Shown here piece after piece: positions 56,500-64,000 of a stretch of DNA of 64,000 nucleotides. The stretch covers positions 434,001-498,000 of the forward strand of contig NZ_CP143542.1 of the NCBI RefSeq assembly GCF_046237605.1, in the 5' to 3' direction. The notes under the pieces are model-generated. The model saw only the letters and a list, made by a program, of their open reading frames with translations, was not told where the DNA came from and ran no database searches. Each line of letters opens with the position of its first letter. Position 1 is the stretch's first letter. This DNA comes from Paraperibacillus marinus (GTDB lineage: Bacteria > Bacillota > Bacilli > Bacillales > DSM-1321). The position numbers and the translations under genes were made by a program.

Positions 56500-57437
56500 C
56501 AGGCTGGCTCCTTTCCGGCATAAAAACGATTCCGATAGTGCGCCGCGCATTTAATTACGAGATAAAATGGTGTGATCAGCAGAATCAGCAGCAGTGTTCT
56601 TGCCGCAGCCGGCTGGTCGCTGATGATCAGGCTCATCAGTCCCTGGCAGTTGAAAACAAACTCAAGCACCACAAGGTTCGCGAGGAGCAGGGTGATCAAT
56701 ACCGGCAGGTGAATCACAGACTCCATGATCGTGTTCCGGAACAGATGGCGGAGGGAAATCTGCCGGTCTGGCAGTCCCTTTGCCTTGGCGAACCAATAAT
56801 AATCCTTTTCTGCTTCCTCCTCCATCAGGAGCAGCTGCAGCCGGAACAGATAGATGGCAGGTGAGATGGTAAGCGCAAGCAGCGGCAGCAGGAAGATTGG
56901 ATCCTCTTCTGTGTAATAAGGATAGGCAGGCTGCCAGCCGGTTTCCTTGAAAATCCAGACCACGAGCAGCTGGACGCTGAACATAAAGAACACATCCGGC
57001 AGTGCTTCAAGCAGCAGTGCGGTCCGGAGGATATTTTTTTTAAAAAAAGGAGCGGCCCGCGATACAGCCAGGGTACAGACGGCAGACAGAAACACCGCAA
57101 GCACGAGGCTTCCCCCAAGCAGAGAGAAGCTGTAAAGAAAAGGCTCCATGGCCTGCGGGAACAGGGGACGCGCCGTATTCACATCATGAAACACCTCGGT
57201 CCGGTTCTCCGGCACCTTCGGAAAGCTGAGCGTCTGTGATTGCACAAAATAGTTGAGCTCATGCGGCTTGGCAAGATCAGCCAGCATATCCCGAAGAGTC
57301 CCGAGGAAAGCGGCCGGCTGAATGGAGGGACTTCCGTTCCCGCCAAAGAGGGCAGGGGAGGCGGTGAGCAGCAGGATGCCAAAGACCAAGAGAATATATT
57401 GTAAAACTCCTTTTTTAACAGCTTCCATCTCCATCAC
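56499..57437 (-). CDS. ABC transporter permease, DppB/OppB-like
   Basis: A 312-aa membrane protein, first of the two permeases. A signal-like first helix, a large extracellular loop (SLSFPKVPENRTEVFHDVNTARPLFPQAMEP region) and AKAKGLPDRQISLRHLFRNTIMESVIHLPVLI, the EAA-type loop, are visible. It overlaps the next permease by a few bases and begins directly at the stop of the regulator gene (GTG 57437 or ATG 57434), so all three are one operon. Diverged from typical dipeptide permeases. Confidence 0.83.
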   Translation of the reverse strand: MMEMEAVKKGVLQYILLVFGILLLTASPALFGGNGSPSIQPAAFLGTLRDMLADLAKPHELNYFVQSQTLSFPKVPENRTEVFHDVNTARPLFPQAMEPFLYSFSLLGGSLVLAVFLSAVCTLAVSRAAPFFKKNILRTALLLEALPDVFFMFSVQLLVVWIFKETGWQPAYPYYTEEDPIFLLPLLALTISPAIYLFRLQLLLMEEEAEKDYYWFAKAKGLPDRQISLRHLFRNTIMESVIHLPVLITLLLANLVVLEFVFNCQGLMSLIISDQPAAARTLLLILLITPFYLVIKCAAHYRNRFYAGKEPA

Positions 57438-58490
57438 TCAGCTTTCATCAGATTCATAGATAAATTCCTCAAGGCGGGGCAGCGCAATGAACTGGGAAAT
57501 ATCCGCCCGCAGGGACTCCAGGCGGCTCCTGCTTCCCCGGTAAAATACATAATAACCTCTGCGCTCCGCCGTCACGAGACCGGCCTGGGCAAGCAGCTTC
57601 ATGTGGCTTGAGATCGTCGCCTCTGTCAGGTTATGCTTTGCGGCGAGCTGCTTCGTGCTGTAAGGGTGGTACAATACATCCCGCAGGATCTTGAACCGGT
57701 TTCCCTCCCCGAGCGCCTTCAGCAGCAGAATCAGATCAGCCGGCGGCTCCTCAGAACTTCCGCCATCCGGCACCCCAACATGAAGACCGAGGCAGAGCCG
57801 GTTCAGATATACCCCAAGCATTACATGCGGAGTGATAAAGGTGGACGGCTGCAGGGTGATCAGTTCACAGTTCTGGAGCGGAAACGTATACGTCTCGCCC
57901 TTTTGGACCTTAACCGCCTCAACATCCACCGACACATCCGGATGCAGCTCATTCAAGGCCTCAAACGGCGAGGAATCCAGCTTCTGCTGAAAAGCGGAGG
58001 CAGCCTTCGCCACCCAGGGCTCAATCCGGAACAGCTCGCGCGCGAAGACCTTTGAATTATACTCGTAAAACAAATCCTGCAGCCGCCGCTGCCACTTTCC
58101 GGTATTCGCCGCCAGCTCCTTCTGAAGGGGAGACAGCGGGGAGAAACGGCTGTCCTCCCGCCACTTCCTGACATCCTCTAGCGGATACTGCTCGCCTAAC
58201 AGATAATAAACAAAAGCATCCTGTGGCATTGAGCAGACAAACTCCACTCCCTCCTCCACACTCTCCTCGGGCCGCTGATACTCATTCACGATATTCACCA
58301 CATAAAACCATTCATAAAACTCGGCGCCGAGCAAACGGATTTCCTGCAGCAGCCTGCCTGGAAGTTCTTTCTCCATCTCAGCCGCCCACTGCTTTCGGTA
58401 CGGATGATGCACCGGATTGCACAGCACATGCAGACTCGCCAGCATCTCAACGAAAGGCGAAAATTGTATTTGTATATTCATAGAACTCAC
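57438..58490 (-). CDS. ArsR-type regulator with large N-terminal domain
   Basis: A 350-aa protein. The C-terminal third (about 255-330) is a winged helix of the ArsR class: LLKALGEGNRFKILRDVLYHPYSTKQLAAKHNLTEATISSHMKLLAQAGLVTAERRGYYVFY. The first 250 residues have no recognised domain and probably bind an inducer or partner. No metal-binding Cys motif was seen. Heads an operon with two orphan permeases, and a near-perfect palindrome just upstream is a likely autoregulatory operator. Confidence 0.85.
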   Translation of the reverse strand: MSSMNIQIQFSPFVEMLASLHVLCNPVHHPYRKQWAAEMEKELPGRLLQEIRLLGAEFYEWFYVVNIVNEYQRPEESVEEGVEFVCSMPQDAFVYYLLGEQYPLEDVRKWREDSRFSPLSPLQKELAANTGKWQRRLQDLFYEYNSKVFARELFRIEPWVAKAASAFQQKLDSSPFEALNELHPDVSVDVEAVKVQKGETYTFPLQNCELITLQPSTFITPHVMLGVYLNRLCLGLHVGVPDGGSSEEPPADLILLLKALGEGNRFKILRDVLYHPYSTKQLAAKHNLTEATISSHMKLLAQAGLVTAERRGYYVFYRGSRSRLESLRADISQFIALPRLEEFIYESDES

Positions 58491-58497
58491 CCTGACT

Positions 58498-58517
58498 GAT
58501 TAGATGACCATCTAATC
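58498..58517. promoter_or_regulatory. Probable operator of the ArsR-type regulator
   Basis: GATTAGATGACCATCTAATC: nine-base arms around two central bases, eight bases upstream of the regulator's start. Form and position fit autorepression. Confidence 0.75.
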
Positions 58518-58708
58518 AAATATTTTATTGTGGAAAATTATAGATAATATAAGGGGTAGGGAGGGGGAAGTCAATCATAATTGTATGAGAAATGTTCTTT
58601 TCTAAAAGCTCTGTTAAAGGACGCTTTTGATTTTTTTATTCCTAATGAGTGCTTTAATTGAAAAATGTATGGCTGCTTGGGCATTCTCTTTCTTTCACTA
58701 AACAAATG

Positions 58709-58734
58709 CAAAAGAGACCTTAGAAAGGTCTCTA
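58709..58734 (-). terminator. Terminator of the 57-aa gene
   Basis: AGAGACCTT / AAGGTCTCT stem; on the minus strand TTTTGCATTTG follows. Confidence 0.75.
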
Positions 58735-58756
58735 AAAATGCTTAGGATTACTAAAT

Positions 58757-58930
58757 TTACTGCCCTCCACCCGAATAACGGTTATCACCCATCGTATGAT
58801 TCGTGTCCTCACCAGACTTAGCGTTAGGATCTATTGGGTTATGGGGATTGTTATTATTTTTCTTGCGTTTCCAATCAATAAAAAGTGCGAGTGCCAAAAT
58901 ACCGAGAACAGCTGGAATTAACCAAGTCAC
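58757..58930 (-). CDS. Small single-pass membrane protein (57 aa)
   Basis: Minus-strand frame from GTG at 58930 with AAGGAG eight bases upstream. It opens (M)TWLIPAVLGILALALFID, one membrane helix, then WKRKKNNNN and a polar Asn/Asp/Gly-rich tail ending GDNRYSGGGQ. A terminator follows the stop. No family recognised; the tail faces the cytosol by the positive-inside rule. Confidence 0.68.
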   Translation of the reverse strand: MTWLIPAVLGILALALFIDWKRKKNNNNPHNPIDPNAKSGEDTNHTMGDNRYSGGGQ

Positions 58931-59372
58931 ACAATCACTCTCCTTTTAATAAGCATAACATTTATTTCCATTCGAGAGGATTCATTTATAGACTATGGCG
59001 CAGTATTCATTAATAGGCAGGCGTTATGCCTCTGAGTTGCTTAACTAACGGTTGCTTTAGTAGTCTAAATGGAAATTGGAGGGATCATATAGATTCATTT
59101 GCTAAATCAACAACATCGTTTAACAGAGATTTTCTAAAAGATTGTAGTTCTTGTTAAGTCGTGAGAAGAATTGTAATTATTAAACAACTGCAGCGGAAAT
59201 CAACTTTATTGTCCAATAGGTACAATGTATGCGGAAAAGCCGGGAAATTGTAAAGTAGTGCAGTTTGCGGGATAAGCCCGCTATGGTAAACTCAAATTAT
59301 TAAAATTTACCAAAAATACTCAAAGGGCAGGAATACAGGCAGCCGGTATTCCTATAAAGGAGGGTGCGATAT
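58931..59372. other. Spacer with no recognised feature
   Basis: About 440 AT-rich bases between a small minus-strand gene and a GNAT gene. Contains the promoters of both by position, but no box pair, palindrome or frame stands out by eye. Confidence 0.6.
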
Positions 59373-59879
59373 TTGATTGTAGTGAAAAAAGCGGAGATAC
59401 AGCATATTGAGGGCATTATCAAAGTCTGCTCGGACGGTTACAGGGCCACATATAGTGATACACATTCGCATGAATACATAGAAAGAACCATCCGTGAATT
59501 TTATCAGTATGAGCGGGTTCATAAAGAGGTTACCCACACCAACGATGAGTGGAATGGCTATTTTGCAGCTTTGGAAGGCGGAAAAGTAGTCGGAGCTATA
59601 GGCGGGGGATTGATCGATCAAGACAAAGGCGAGATATTCGTCCTCTATTTAGATCCTGACCGCCGTGGAGAAGGAATCGGCACTCAGCTATTACATGCTT
59701 TCACTGATGTACAAAAAAGTAAAGGAGCTGCTGAACAATGGGTGTCTGTTTCCAAGGGGAATATGAAAGGCATTCCGTTTTATGAGGCAAGAGGCTTTCG
59801 GTTCGTAAAAGAGCAAGGGAGTTTTAATAATCATGAGAGTGAAAATTATATGTCTTTAAGGTATCGGCGTGCATTATAA
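59373..59879 (+). CDS. GNAT family N-acetyltransferase
   Basis: A 168-aa acetyltransferase. GEIFVLYLDPDRRGEGIGTQLLHAFTDVQKSKGA contains the acetyl-CoA motif A (R-R-G-E-G-I-G), and VSKGNMKGIPFYEARGFRFVKEQ is motif B. Substrate unknown; different subfamily from the GNAT at 4471. TTG at 59373 lies eight bases after AAGGAGGG; a GTG at 59364 sits on the ribosome site. Strong terminator after the stop. Confidence 0.87.
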   Translation: MIVVKKAEIQHIEGIIKVCSDGYRATYSDTHSHEYIERTIREFYQYERVHKEVTHTNDEWNGYFAALEGGKVVGAIGGGLIDQDKGEIFVLYLDPDRRGEGIGTQLLHAFTDVQKSKGAAEQWVSVSKGNMKGIPFYEARGFRFVKEQGSFNNHESENYMSLRYRRAL

Positions 59880-59895
59880 TTGATCAATAAAAAAC

Positions 59896-59934
59896 AAGAG
59901 AACTTCGTAAATTCGGAAGTTCTCTTGTTTTTCA
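59896..59934. terminator. Bidirectional terminator, GNAT / repeat protein
   Basis: CAAGAGAACTTC / GAAGTTCTCTTG stem with flanking A and T runs between converging genes. Confidence 0.9.
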
Positions 59935-59941
59935 ATTATCT

Positions 59942-61936
59942 TTATTTTACTTTAATGGTTTTTGTTCCGCTTGTATTTCCGGCTGCATCCTTGGCATAAA
60001 CCTTAATGCTGCTTTTGGCCTTTTGATTCTGTATTTTAATAATGTAATAGCCAGACTTGCCAGCCTTTGCCGACCCGATTTTTTTGCTGCCGGCATAAGC
60101 GTAGACTATGGCATTGGGTTCAGTATATCCGCTGATGCTCTTTGATTTAGATGTTACGGTGCTGACGGATGGTGATTTTGGCGGAATCCGGTCGATCACT
60201 GTGATGGTTTTCGTGCTGCTTGTATTTTGATGGGAATCTGTCAGGGTGACATAAATCTTCGTTCCTGCTTTTTGGGCAGGAATGTTTATGCGGAAGTACC
60301 CTTTTTTATCAGTCTTGCCTGTGTAGGTTTTTGTTGAAATCTTCACTTTTACCGTACTGTTGGCCAGGCCTTTTCCACTGATAACTTTACCTGTATTGCT
60401 GACAGCGTTGACGGCAGGCGAGGCTGGCAGTATGGATGGGAACTTTACGCTTAGAGAATATTTGCCAGTGTAGCTGCTGCCTTGGCTAATTTTTATATAA
60501 TAAGTTCCAGGTTTTAAATCATCCCAGCCGCTCCATTTTTTTGGATTGCCAGGCTTTCCTTCGTAAATGTATTGTGTATACCATACCTTATTCTGCCTGG
60601 AATCGTATAAGTCCAGGTACACTTCATTCATATAGGAAGACAAGTTTATATACAGGCGTCCCGATTTAGGAACGGTGATCTTGTAATAATCTGCGTCATC
60701 ATTCCAGCTGATAAACCCATTGACGGTTTGTTTGTTTAATGTGAGAGGCTGTGCCCGCTCGCTTCCATTGTTAGGCTCTATCTCATTATTGCCTGCAGCC
60801 TGGTAATTGACCTTAAGGGAATAGGAACCGGTATAATCACTGTACTGGGAAAGCTTAATATAGTATGTGCCAGCTTCAAGGTCTTCGTAGGTTGTCCACC
60901 TTTTTGGATCCTCCGGCTTACCAGTATAAATACTTTGTGTGGACCATACTTTGTTTTGCTCAGAATCGTACAGGTCTAAATAAACCTCATTGAGATAAGA
61001 AGATACATCGACCGTAATGCGTCCGGCTTTTGGAAGAGTAACTTTATAATAATCCGTATCATCATTCCAGCTGATAAAGCCTTTGACAGTCTGGGTATTA
61101 AAAGTGAGAGGCTGTGCCCGCTCGCTTCCATTGTTAGGCTCTTTCTCATTATTGCCTGCAGCCTTGTAATTCACCTTGAGGGAGTAGGAGCCGGTATAAT
61201 CACTGTACTGGGAAAGCTTAATATAGTATGTGCCAGCTTCCAGGTCCTCATAGGAAGTCCATTTCTTTGGATCCTCCGGCTTACCGGTATAAATATTTTG
61301 AGTGGACCATACCTTTTCCTGTTCAGAATCGTAGAGGTCTAGATACACCTCGCTGAGATAAGAAGATAAGTCAACGGTGATACGGCCGGCCGCCGGGAGA
61401 GTAACCTTATAATAATCAGTGTCATCATTCCAGCAGATAAAGCCTTTGACAGTCTGAGTATTAAAGGTGAGCGGCTGAGCCTGCTCGCTTCCGTTATTTG
61501 GTTCAAGCTCATTATTGCCTGCAGCCTGGTAATTGATCTTAATTGAGTAGGAGCCGCTATAATCACTATATTGGGAAAGCTTGATATAGTAGGTGCCGGC
61601 TTCCAGATCCTCAGAGCCAGTCCATTTTTTAGGATTCTCCGGCTTACCGGTATAAATATTTTGAGTGGACCATACTTTGTCCTGCTCAGAATCATACAGA
61701 TCTAAATAGACCTCGGTAAGATAAGAAGATAAGTCAACACTTATACGCCCTGCCTTAGACAGCGTTATTTCATACATTTGTTCATCATTAGCATCTGTTA
61801 TGTTTCCTGTAACCGATGTATCGAATGACAAGGGAATGGCGGAGCTTGCCTGCACACTGGAAGACTTGGAGTAAAGTAAACTGATTGCAAGTAGTAGCGC
61901 AGTGAAAAGATAGGTTGCTTTTTTTAGCCTGCTCAT
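59942..61936 (-). CDS. Secreted repeat protein with four PPC-type and two Ig-like domains
   Basis: A 664-aa exported protein. A signal peptide (about residues 1-31, KKATYLFTALLLAISLLYSK) is followed by four tandem bacterial pre-peptidase C-terminal (PPC) domains of about 110 residues, each with YYKVTLPxAGRITVDLSSYL, EVYLDLYDSEQ and AGTYYIKLSQYSDYTGSYSL, then two Ig-like modules of about 85 residues (GKVISGKGLANSTVKV and SKSISGYTEPNAIVYAY). No catalytic domain or cell-wall anchor is seen. The ATG at 61936 follows AAGGAG. A c-di-GMP-I riboswitch and terminator in its leader make it a likely surface or matrix protein linked to the motile/sessile switch. Linker YKAAGNNEKEPNNGSERAQP recurs nearly unchanged, so the gene is prone to repeat-number change. 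Confidence 0.9.
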   Translation of the reverse strand: MSRLKKATYLFTALLLAISLLYSKSSSVQASSAIPLSFDTSVTGNITDANDEQMYEITLSKAGRISVDLSSYLTEVYLDLYDSEQDKVWSTQNIYTGKPENPKKWTGSEDLEAGTYYIKLSQYSDYSGSYSIKINYQAAGNNELEPNNGSEQAQPLTFNTQTVKGFICWNDDTDYYKVTLPAAGRITVDLSSYLSEVYLDLYDSEQEKVWSTQNIYTGKPEDPKKWTSYEDLEAGTYYIKLSQYSDYTGSYSLKVNYKAAGNNEKEPNNGSERAQPLTFNTQTVKGFISWNDDTDYYKVTLPKAGRITVDVSSYLNEVYLDLYDSEQNKVWSTQSIYTGKPEDPKRWTTYEDLEAGTYYIKLSQYSDYTGSYSLKVNYQAAGNNEIEPNNGSERAQPLTLNKQTVNGFISWNDDADYYKITVPKSGRLYINLSSYMNEVYLDLYDSRQNKVWYTQYIYEGKPGNPKKWSGWDDLKPGTYYIKISQGSSYTGKYSLSVKFPSILPASPAVNAVSNTGKVISGKGLANSTVKVKISTKTYTGKTDKKGYFRINIPAQKAGTKIYVTLTDSHQNTSSTKTITVIDRIPPKSPSVSTVTSKSKSISGYTEPNAIVYAYAGSKKIGSAKAGKSGYYIIKIQNQKAKSSIKVYAKDAAGNTSGTKTIKVK

Positions 61937-62028
61937 TAAATGACACTTCTCCTTTTTATGAAAATTCGTTTTCCATATTCTTCGAAATACCATAAGTGTT
62001 TTTTGAAGACATCACGGATTACTGAAAA

Positions 62029-62057
62029 TAAAAAAATGCTGTGATGAGGCCACAGCA
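62029..62057 (-). terminator. Riboswitch-controlled terminator
   Basis: On the minus strand TGCTGTG / CACAGCA with a seven-base loop, followed by seven T residues, between the c-di-GMP aptamer and the secreted repeat protein gene. It would form the expression platform. Confidence 0.85.
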
Positions 62058-62064
62058 AATACAT

Positions 62065-62155
62065 CTATCCATGGCTGCCTGACGATCATAGTTCATACAG
62101 AACCTTAGACTCATAGCTTTGCGTCCTCCTCTTTCGAAAAGTTTGCCTTTTTCAC
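62065..62155 (-). promoter_or_regulatory. Cyclic-di-GMP-I (GEMM) riboswitch
   Basis: Minus-strand leader contains, in order, AAAAAGGCAAAC, CGAAAG, AGGACGCAAAGCTATGAG, TCTAAGG and CAGGCAGCC. GGCAAAC ... GAAAG ... GACGCAAAGC and a late GGCAGCC are the conserved joints and tetraloop/receptor region of the class I aptamer. Upstream is AT-rich with TATAAT-like boxes (around 62165-62180). It is followed by a terminator hairpin and then the secreted PPC-repeat gene. Confidence 0.85.
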
Positions 62156-62300
62156 TCTTCATTATATTATTATAGTATTTTATGGAAATATCTATATTAT
62201 AAAGAAGTATTTAGAAAAAGTAAATGAGTATATTACCAGGACTAAAGTATTAGAAAATGAGGGAAGTGTCATTGGAACGCTGCAAGGACTGTTTAAAACC

Positions 62301-62334
62301 AAAAGACCATGGTTTGGCAGCCATGGTCTTTTTA
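62301..62334. terminator. Bidirectional terminator after the zinc-ribbon pseudogene
   Basis: AAAAGACCATGG / CCATGGTCTTTTT stem with a seven-base loop. Confidence 0.85.
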
Positions 62335-62355
62335 ATATATTTATGTATGTTCACT

Positions 62356-62796
62356 TCAGCCTGCTTGATTCATCGTGTAATCTTCAAGCTGTTTTGCTTC
62401 GACCTGATAGATCTTAAATGGTGTGACAAACATTCCTATCATCAGGGACAAGGCGCATTTTACAAAGAAATAAATGATCCATCCACCTATAGGCATGATC
62501 AAAAAGATTCCCGGTGTGATTCGATTTAAAGCGCTCCATCCCCAAGGTATTCAGCAAAGAAATAGCCGCCAAGAATGGCTCCGAAAATACAAGCTGACAT
62601 GTTCCAAGAAAAACCCAGGATAAATAATACAATCATAATGGCCGTGTTCTTAATCAGCTGGCTTCTGTCACCTTTTATTCTCGAAAGGTTACATCCGTCA
62701 CAAATAGGATGGCTGAACTTTTCTGAGCAAGTCGGACAAAGTGCCTTTCCGCAATCAAGGCATGTAGAAACAGCATCTCTATCATTATTTTTCTAG
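62356..62796 (-). pseudogene. Broken zinc-ribbon membrane protein gene (B-box type)
   Basis: Minus-strand sequence reads AVSTCLDCGKALCPTCSEKF and SHPICDGCNL (zinc-binding Cys/His), then a membrane stretch NTAIMIVLFILGF and GAILGGYFFAE, where the frame is lost. In the neighbouring frame it continues GIPWG-like then WSALNRITPGIFLIMPIGGW and VTPFKIYQVEAKQLEDYTMN to a stop. One missing G near 62555 (GCTGAATACC for GCTGGAATACC) explains the break. The 5' end is also damaged: a TAG precedes the Cys region with no start codon. Such proteins are normally about 140-150 aa. Confidence 0.72.
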
Positions 62797-63126
62797 GATA
62801 ATATTACTATACCAAAGAGGAATTTGGAAGAAGGTATGGAAAAAATTTCAGTTTGGCTTTATGGACGAAATCTGCTTTTTAGATTTGAAATATATCTATC
62901 TCGTACATATAGGGGCAAATAATAGGCGGTTCCTATGGGATTCCACTACACTTTACCGATTCCAGGAATAAATTGTCTGATAATATAAGGACAGGCATTA
63001 AATGAATGGCCAAATAGCTTAATACGAGTGCTAAAATTACCGCATATGAACAATGTAAATCCTATTACGGTTAGTTATTTGATACGGTAATGGCAGCAAA
63101 AAGATTTATATTCAGGAGGGATGACA
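62797..63126. other. Spacer with no recognised feature
   Basis: AT-rich DNA between the pseudogene and the VOC gene. No frame with a ribosome site apart from the one for 63127 and no clear inverted repeat. Confidence 0.6.
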
Positions 63127-63525
63127 ATGTTTTTTGAAATGACCACACAAGTCCGGGTTTCTAATATGAAGGAAGGGTTAGAGTGGTATAAGACCCTGCT
63201 GAATAAGCAGCCGGATTTTATTCCGCATGATGGATTTGCAGAGTGGGAGCTTCTTCCCGGCTGCTGGCTCCAGGTTGCAGAAGGCGTTCCTGTTGAGGGG
63301 AATGGACCATTGCGTTTAGGAGTAACTAATATGGAAGCTGAAAGAGAAAGGCTTGTCGAACAGCTTGGTATTGATTGCTTTGAAATTCATTCAAGACCCG
63401 AGGTTTCTGTTAAATGGGGGAACTTCGCAGATCCCTGGGGGAATTGCCTTGGATTTTTTGAATATCTGGATAAAAGTGAAGAACAGGAACGGATAAAAAC
63501 AGTCATAAAATCAGTAGAAGTTTAA
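63127..63525 (+). CDS. VOC/glyoxalase-family protein
   Basis: A 132-aa single-module vicinal-oxygen-chelate protein: FEMTTQVRVSNMKEGLEWYKTLLNKQPDF, ELLPGCWLQVAEG and FADPWGNCLGFFEYLD are the usual strands and end. Members bind or modify small molecules, including antibiotics; metal ligands are not clear here. ATG 63127 has AGGAGGG upstream; an ATG at 63121 lies on that site. Followed by a hairpin. Confidence 0.8.
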   Translation: MFFEMTTQVRVSNMKEGLEWYKTLLNKQPDFIPHDGFAEWELLPGCWLQVAEGVPVEGNGPLRLGVTNMEAERERLVEQLGIDCFEIHSRPEVSVKWGNFADPWGNCLGFFEYLDKSEEQERIKTVIKSVEV

Positions 63526-63537
63526 TTGGACAAGAGA

Positions 63538-63566
63538 GGAACTTCGAATCGGAAGTTCCTTTATCA
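63538..63566. terminator. Bidirectional terminator, VOC / Nudix
   Basis: AGGAACTTC / GAAGTTCCT stem between converging genes, T-rich on the plus side. Confidence 0.8.
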
Positions 63567-63589
63567 TGCTAGCTTACCCGAAGACAAAT

Positions 63590-64000
63590 TTAATCCCGCA
63601 CTCCCATATGCGAATAAGGAGCATGCGCCTTCAGAAGCGCCGCCGCACCGCCGGGTATATATGAAAGATGTTCACTCGCCGCATCAAGCGGCATCCAGAC
63701 GACCTTCCGAATTTCCTCAGGATCCTGAACGGCAGGAGTTCCTTCGATCAACTTTGCTTTGAATGTGAACAGAATGGCGTGATGACCCCGTTCCACAAAC
63801 CTTCCTTCACTGACAGCAAGAATATGATAAGGCTCCACCCTGACACCCGTTTCTTCCCAGACCTCGCGAATTACCGCTTCGTGCAGCGTCTCACCATCTT
63901 CGACCCTCCCGCCCGGCATTGTCCAAATGTCCGGCAGGTTATGGACCATGAGGACGTTTTCTTTCTTCTCATCCAGGATGAATGCGTGGGCTACTTTTAC
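63590..64000 (-). CDS. Nudix hydrolase, 5' end outside the window
   Basis: Partial gene of at least 136 codons. The Nudix box is complete: GGRVEDGETLHEAVIREVWEETG. Codons read VKVAHAFILDEKKENVLMVHNLPDIWTMPGG to the window edge at 64000, so an internal ATG at 63949 is not the start. The substrate cannot be told. Converges on the VOC gene. Confidence 0.88.
   Translation of the reverse strand, partial: VKVAHAFILDEKKENVLMVHNLPDIWTMPGGRVEDGETLHEAVIREVWEETGVRVEPYHILAVSEGRFVERGHHAILFTFKAKLIEGTPAVQDPEEIRKVVWMPLDAASEHLSYIPGGAAALLKAHAPYSHMGVRD

Noticed and set aside
62257..62529. 90-aa plus-strand frame
   Set aside because: Runs through a bidirectional terminator and antisense to the zinc-ribbon pseudogene; no family, no good ribosome site.

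Overview
The window is chromosomal DNA of a low-to-mid GC, endospore-type Firmicute of the family Bacillaceae. Evidence: gatCAB with a DgkB-type lipid kinase, many Bacillus-type families (YvbH, YugN, YlaI, BstA/YfiT, AdhR/AdhA, an MhqR-type quinone regulon, YtrA-type GntR/ABC), strong AGGAGG ribosome sites with frequent TTG/GTG starts, and a SigD-type promoter. Species cannot be fixed from sequence alone. No rRNA, tRNA or CRISPR array was seen.

Layout. 0-3.4 kb: gatCAB. 3.4-6.1 kb: an alpha/alpha-toroid protein, then an AT-rich pair (GNAT acetyltransferase, orphan MraY paralogue). 6.2-13.4 kb: a LacI-family repressor, a 51-nt tandem array, and a repressor-controlled operon of glycogen-debranching-type glycosidase plus a sugar ABC importer without its own ATPase. 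13.5-17.5 kb: an MFS exporter behind a leader-peptide/hairpin region, then a two-gene pair resembling Csm6/Csx1 (CARF-HEPN) ribonucleases with no CRISPR nearby. 17.7-25.8 kb: Lrp regulator, isochorismatase-like hydrolase, OsmC protein, chemotaxis receptor, BstA-like protein, broken amidase, AdhR/AdhA. 26-32.3 kb: HPr-like protein without the active His, glutaminase, SRAP protein, then a DoxX/dioxygenase/dioxygenase/esterase operon behind two MhqR-like boxes, and a flavin reductase-like protein. 32.3-41.4 kb: small membrane protein, DUF402, DUF485/acetate symporter, a four-gene overlapping operon with a Wx9EH cobalamin-binding protein and a STAS protein, and a YtrA-type GntR/ABC operon. 41.4-54.7 kb: Nudix, small proteins, quinone oxidoreductase, LLM oxidoreductase, NAD(P)HX repair enzyme, a 52-nt tandem array, FMN reductase, YvbH, DMT exporter, YlaI, Dph6-like ligase, DgkB, hydrolase, DUF2254. 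54.7-64 kb: YugN, a 21-nt array, two orphan ABC permeases with an ArsR regulator, GNAT, a large secreted repeat protein under a c-di-GMP-I riboswitch, a broken zinc-ribbon gene, a VOC protein and a partial Nudix gene.

Two dispersed repeat families run through the region. One is a roughly 185-nt element (four copies plus one deletion derivative); every copy lies directly behind a rho-independent terminator and points the same way as the upstream gene. The other is a short palindrome built on GGGAAAT...ATTTCCC around a GGGGAC/GTCCCC core, placed between genes. With the three tandem arrays they make the intergenic DNA unusually repeat-rich. The most interesting candidates are the orphan CARF-HEPN pair, the terminator-linked repeat, the cobalamin/STAS operon, and the leader region of the MFS gene.
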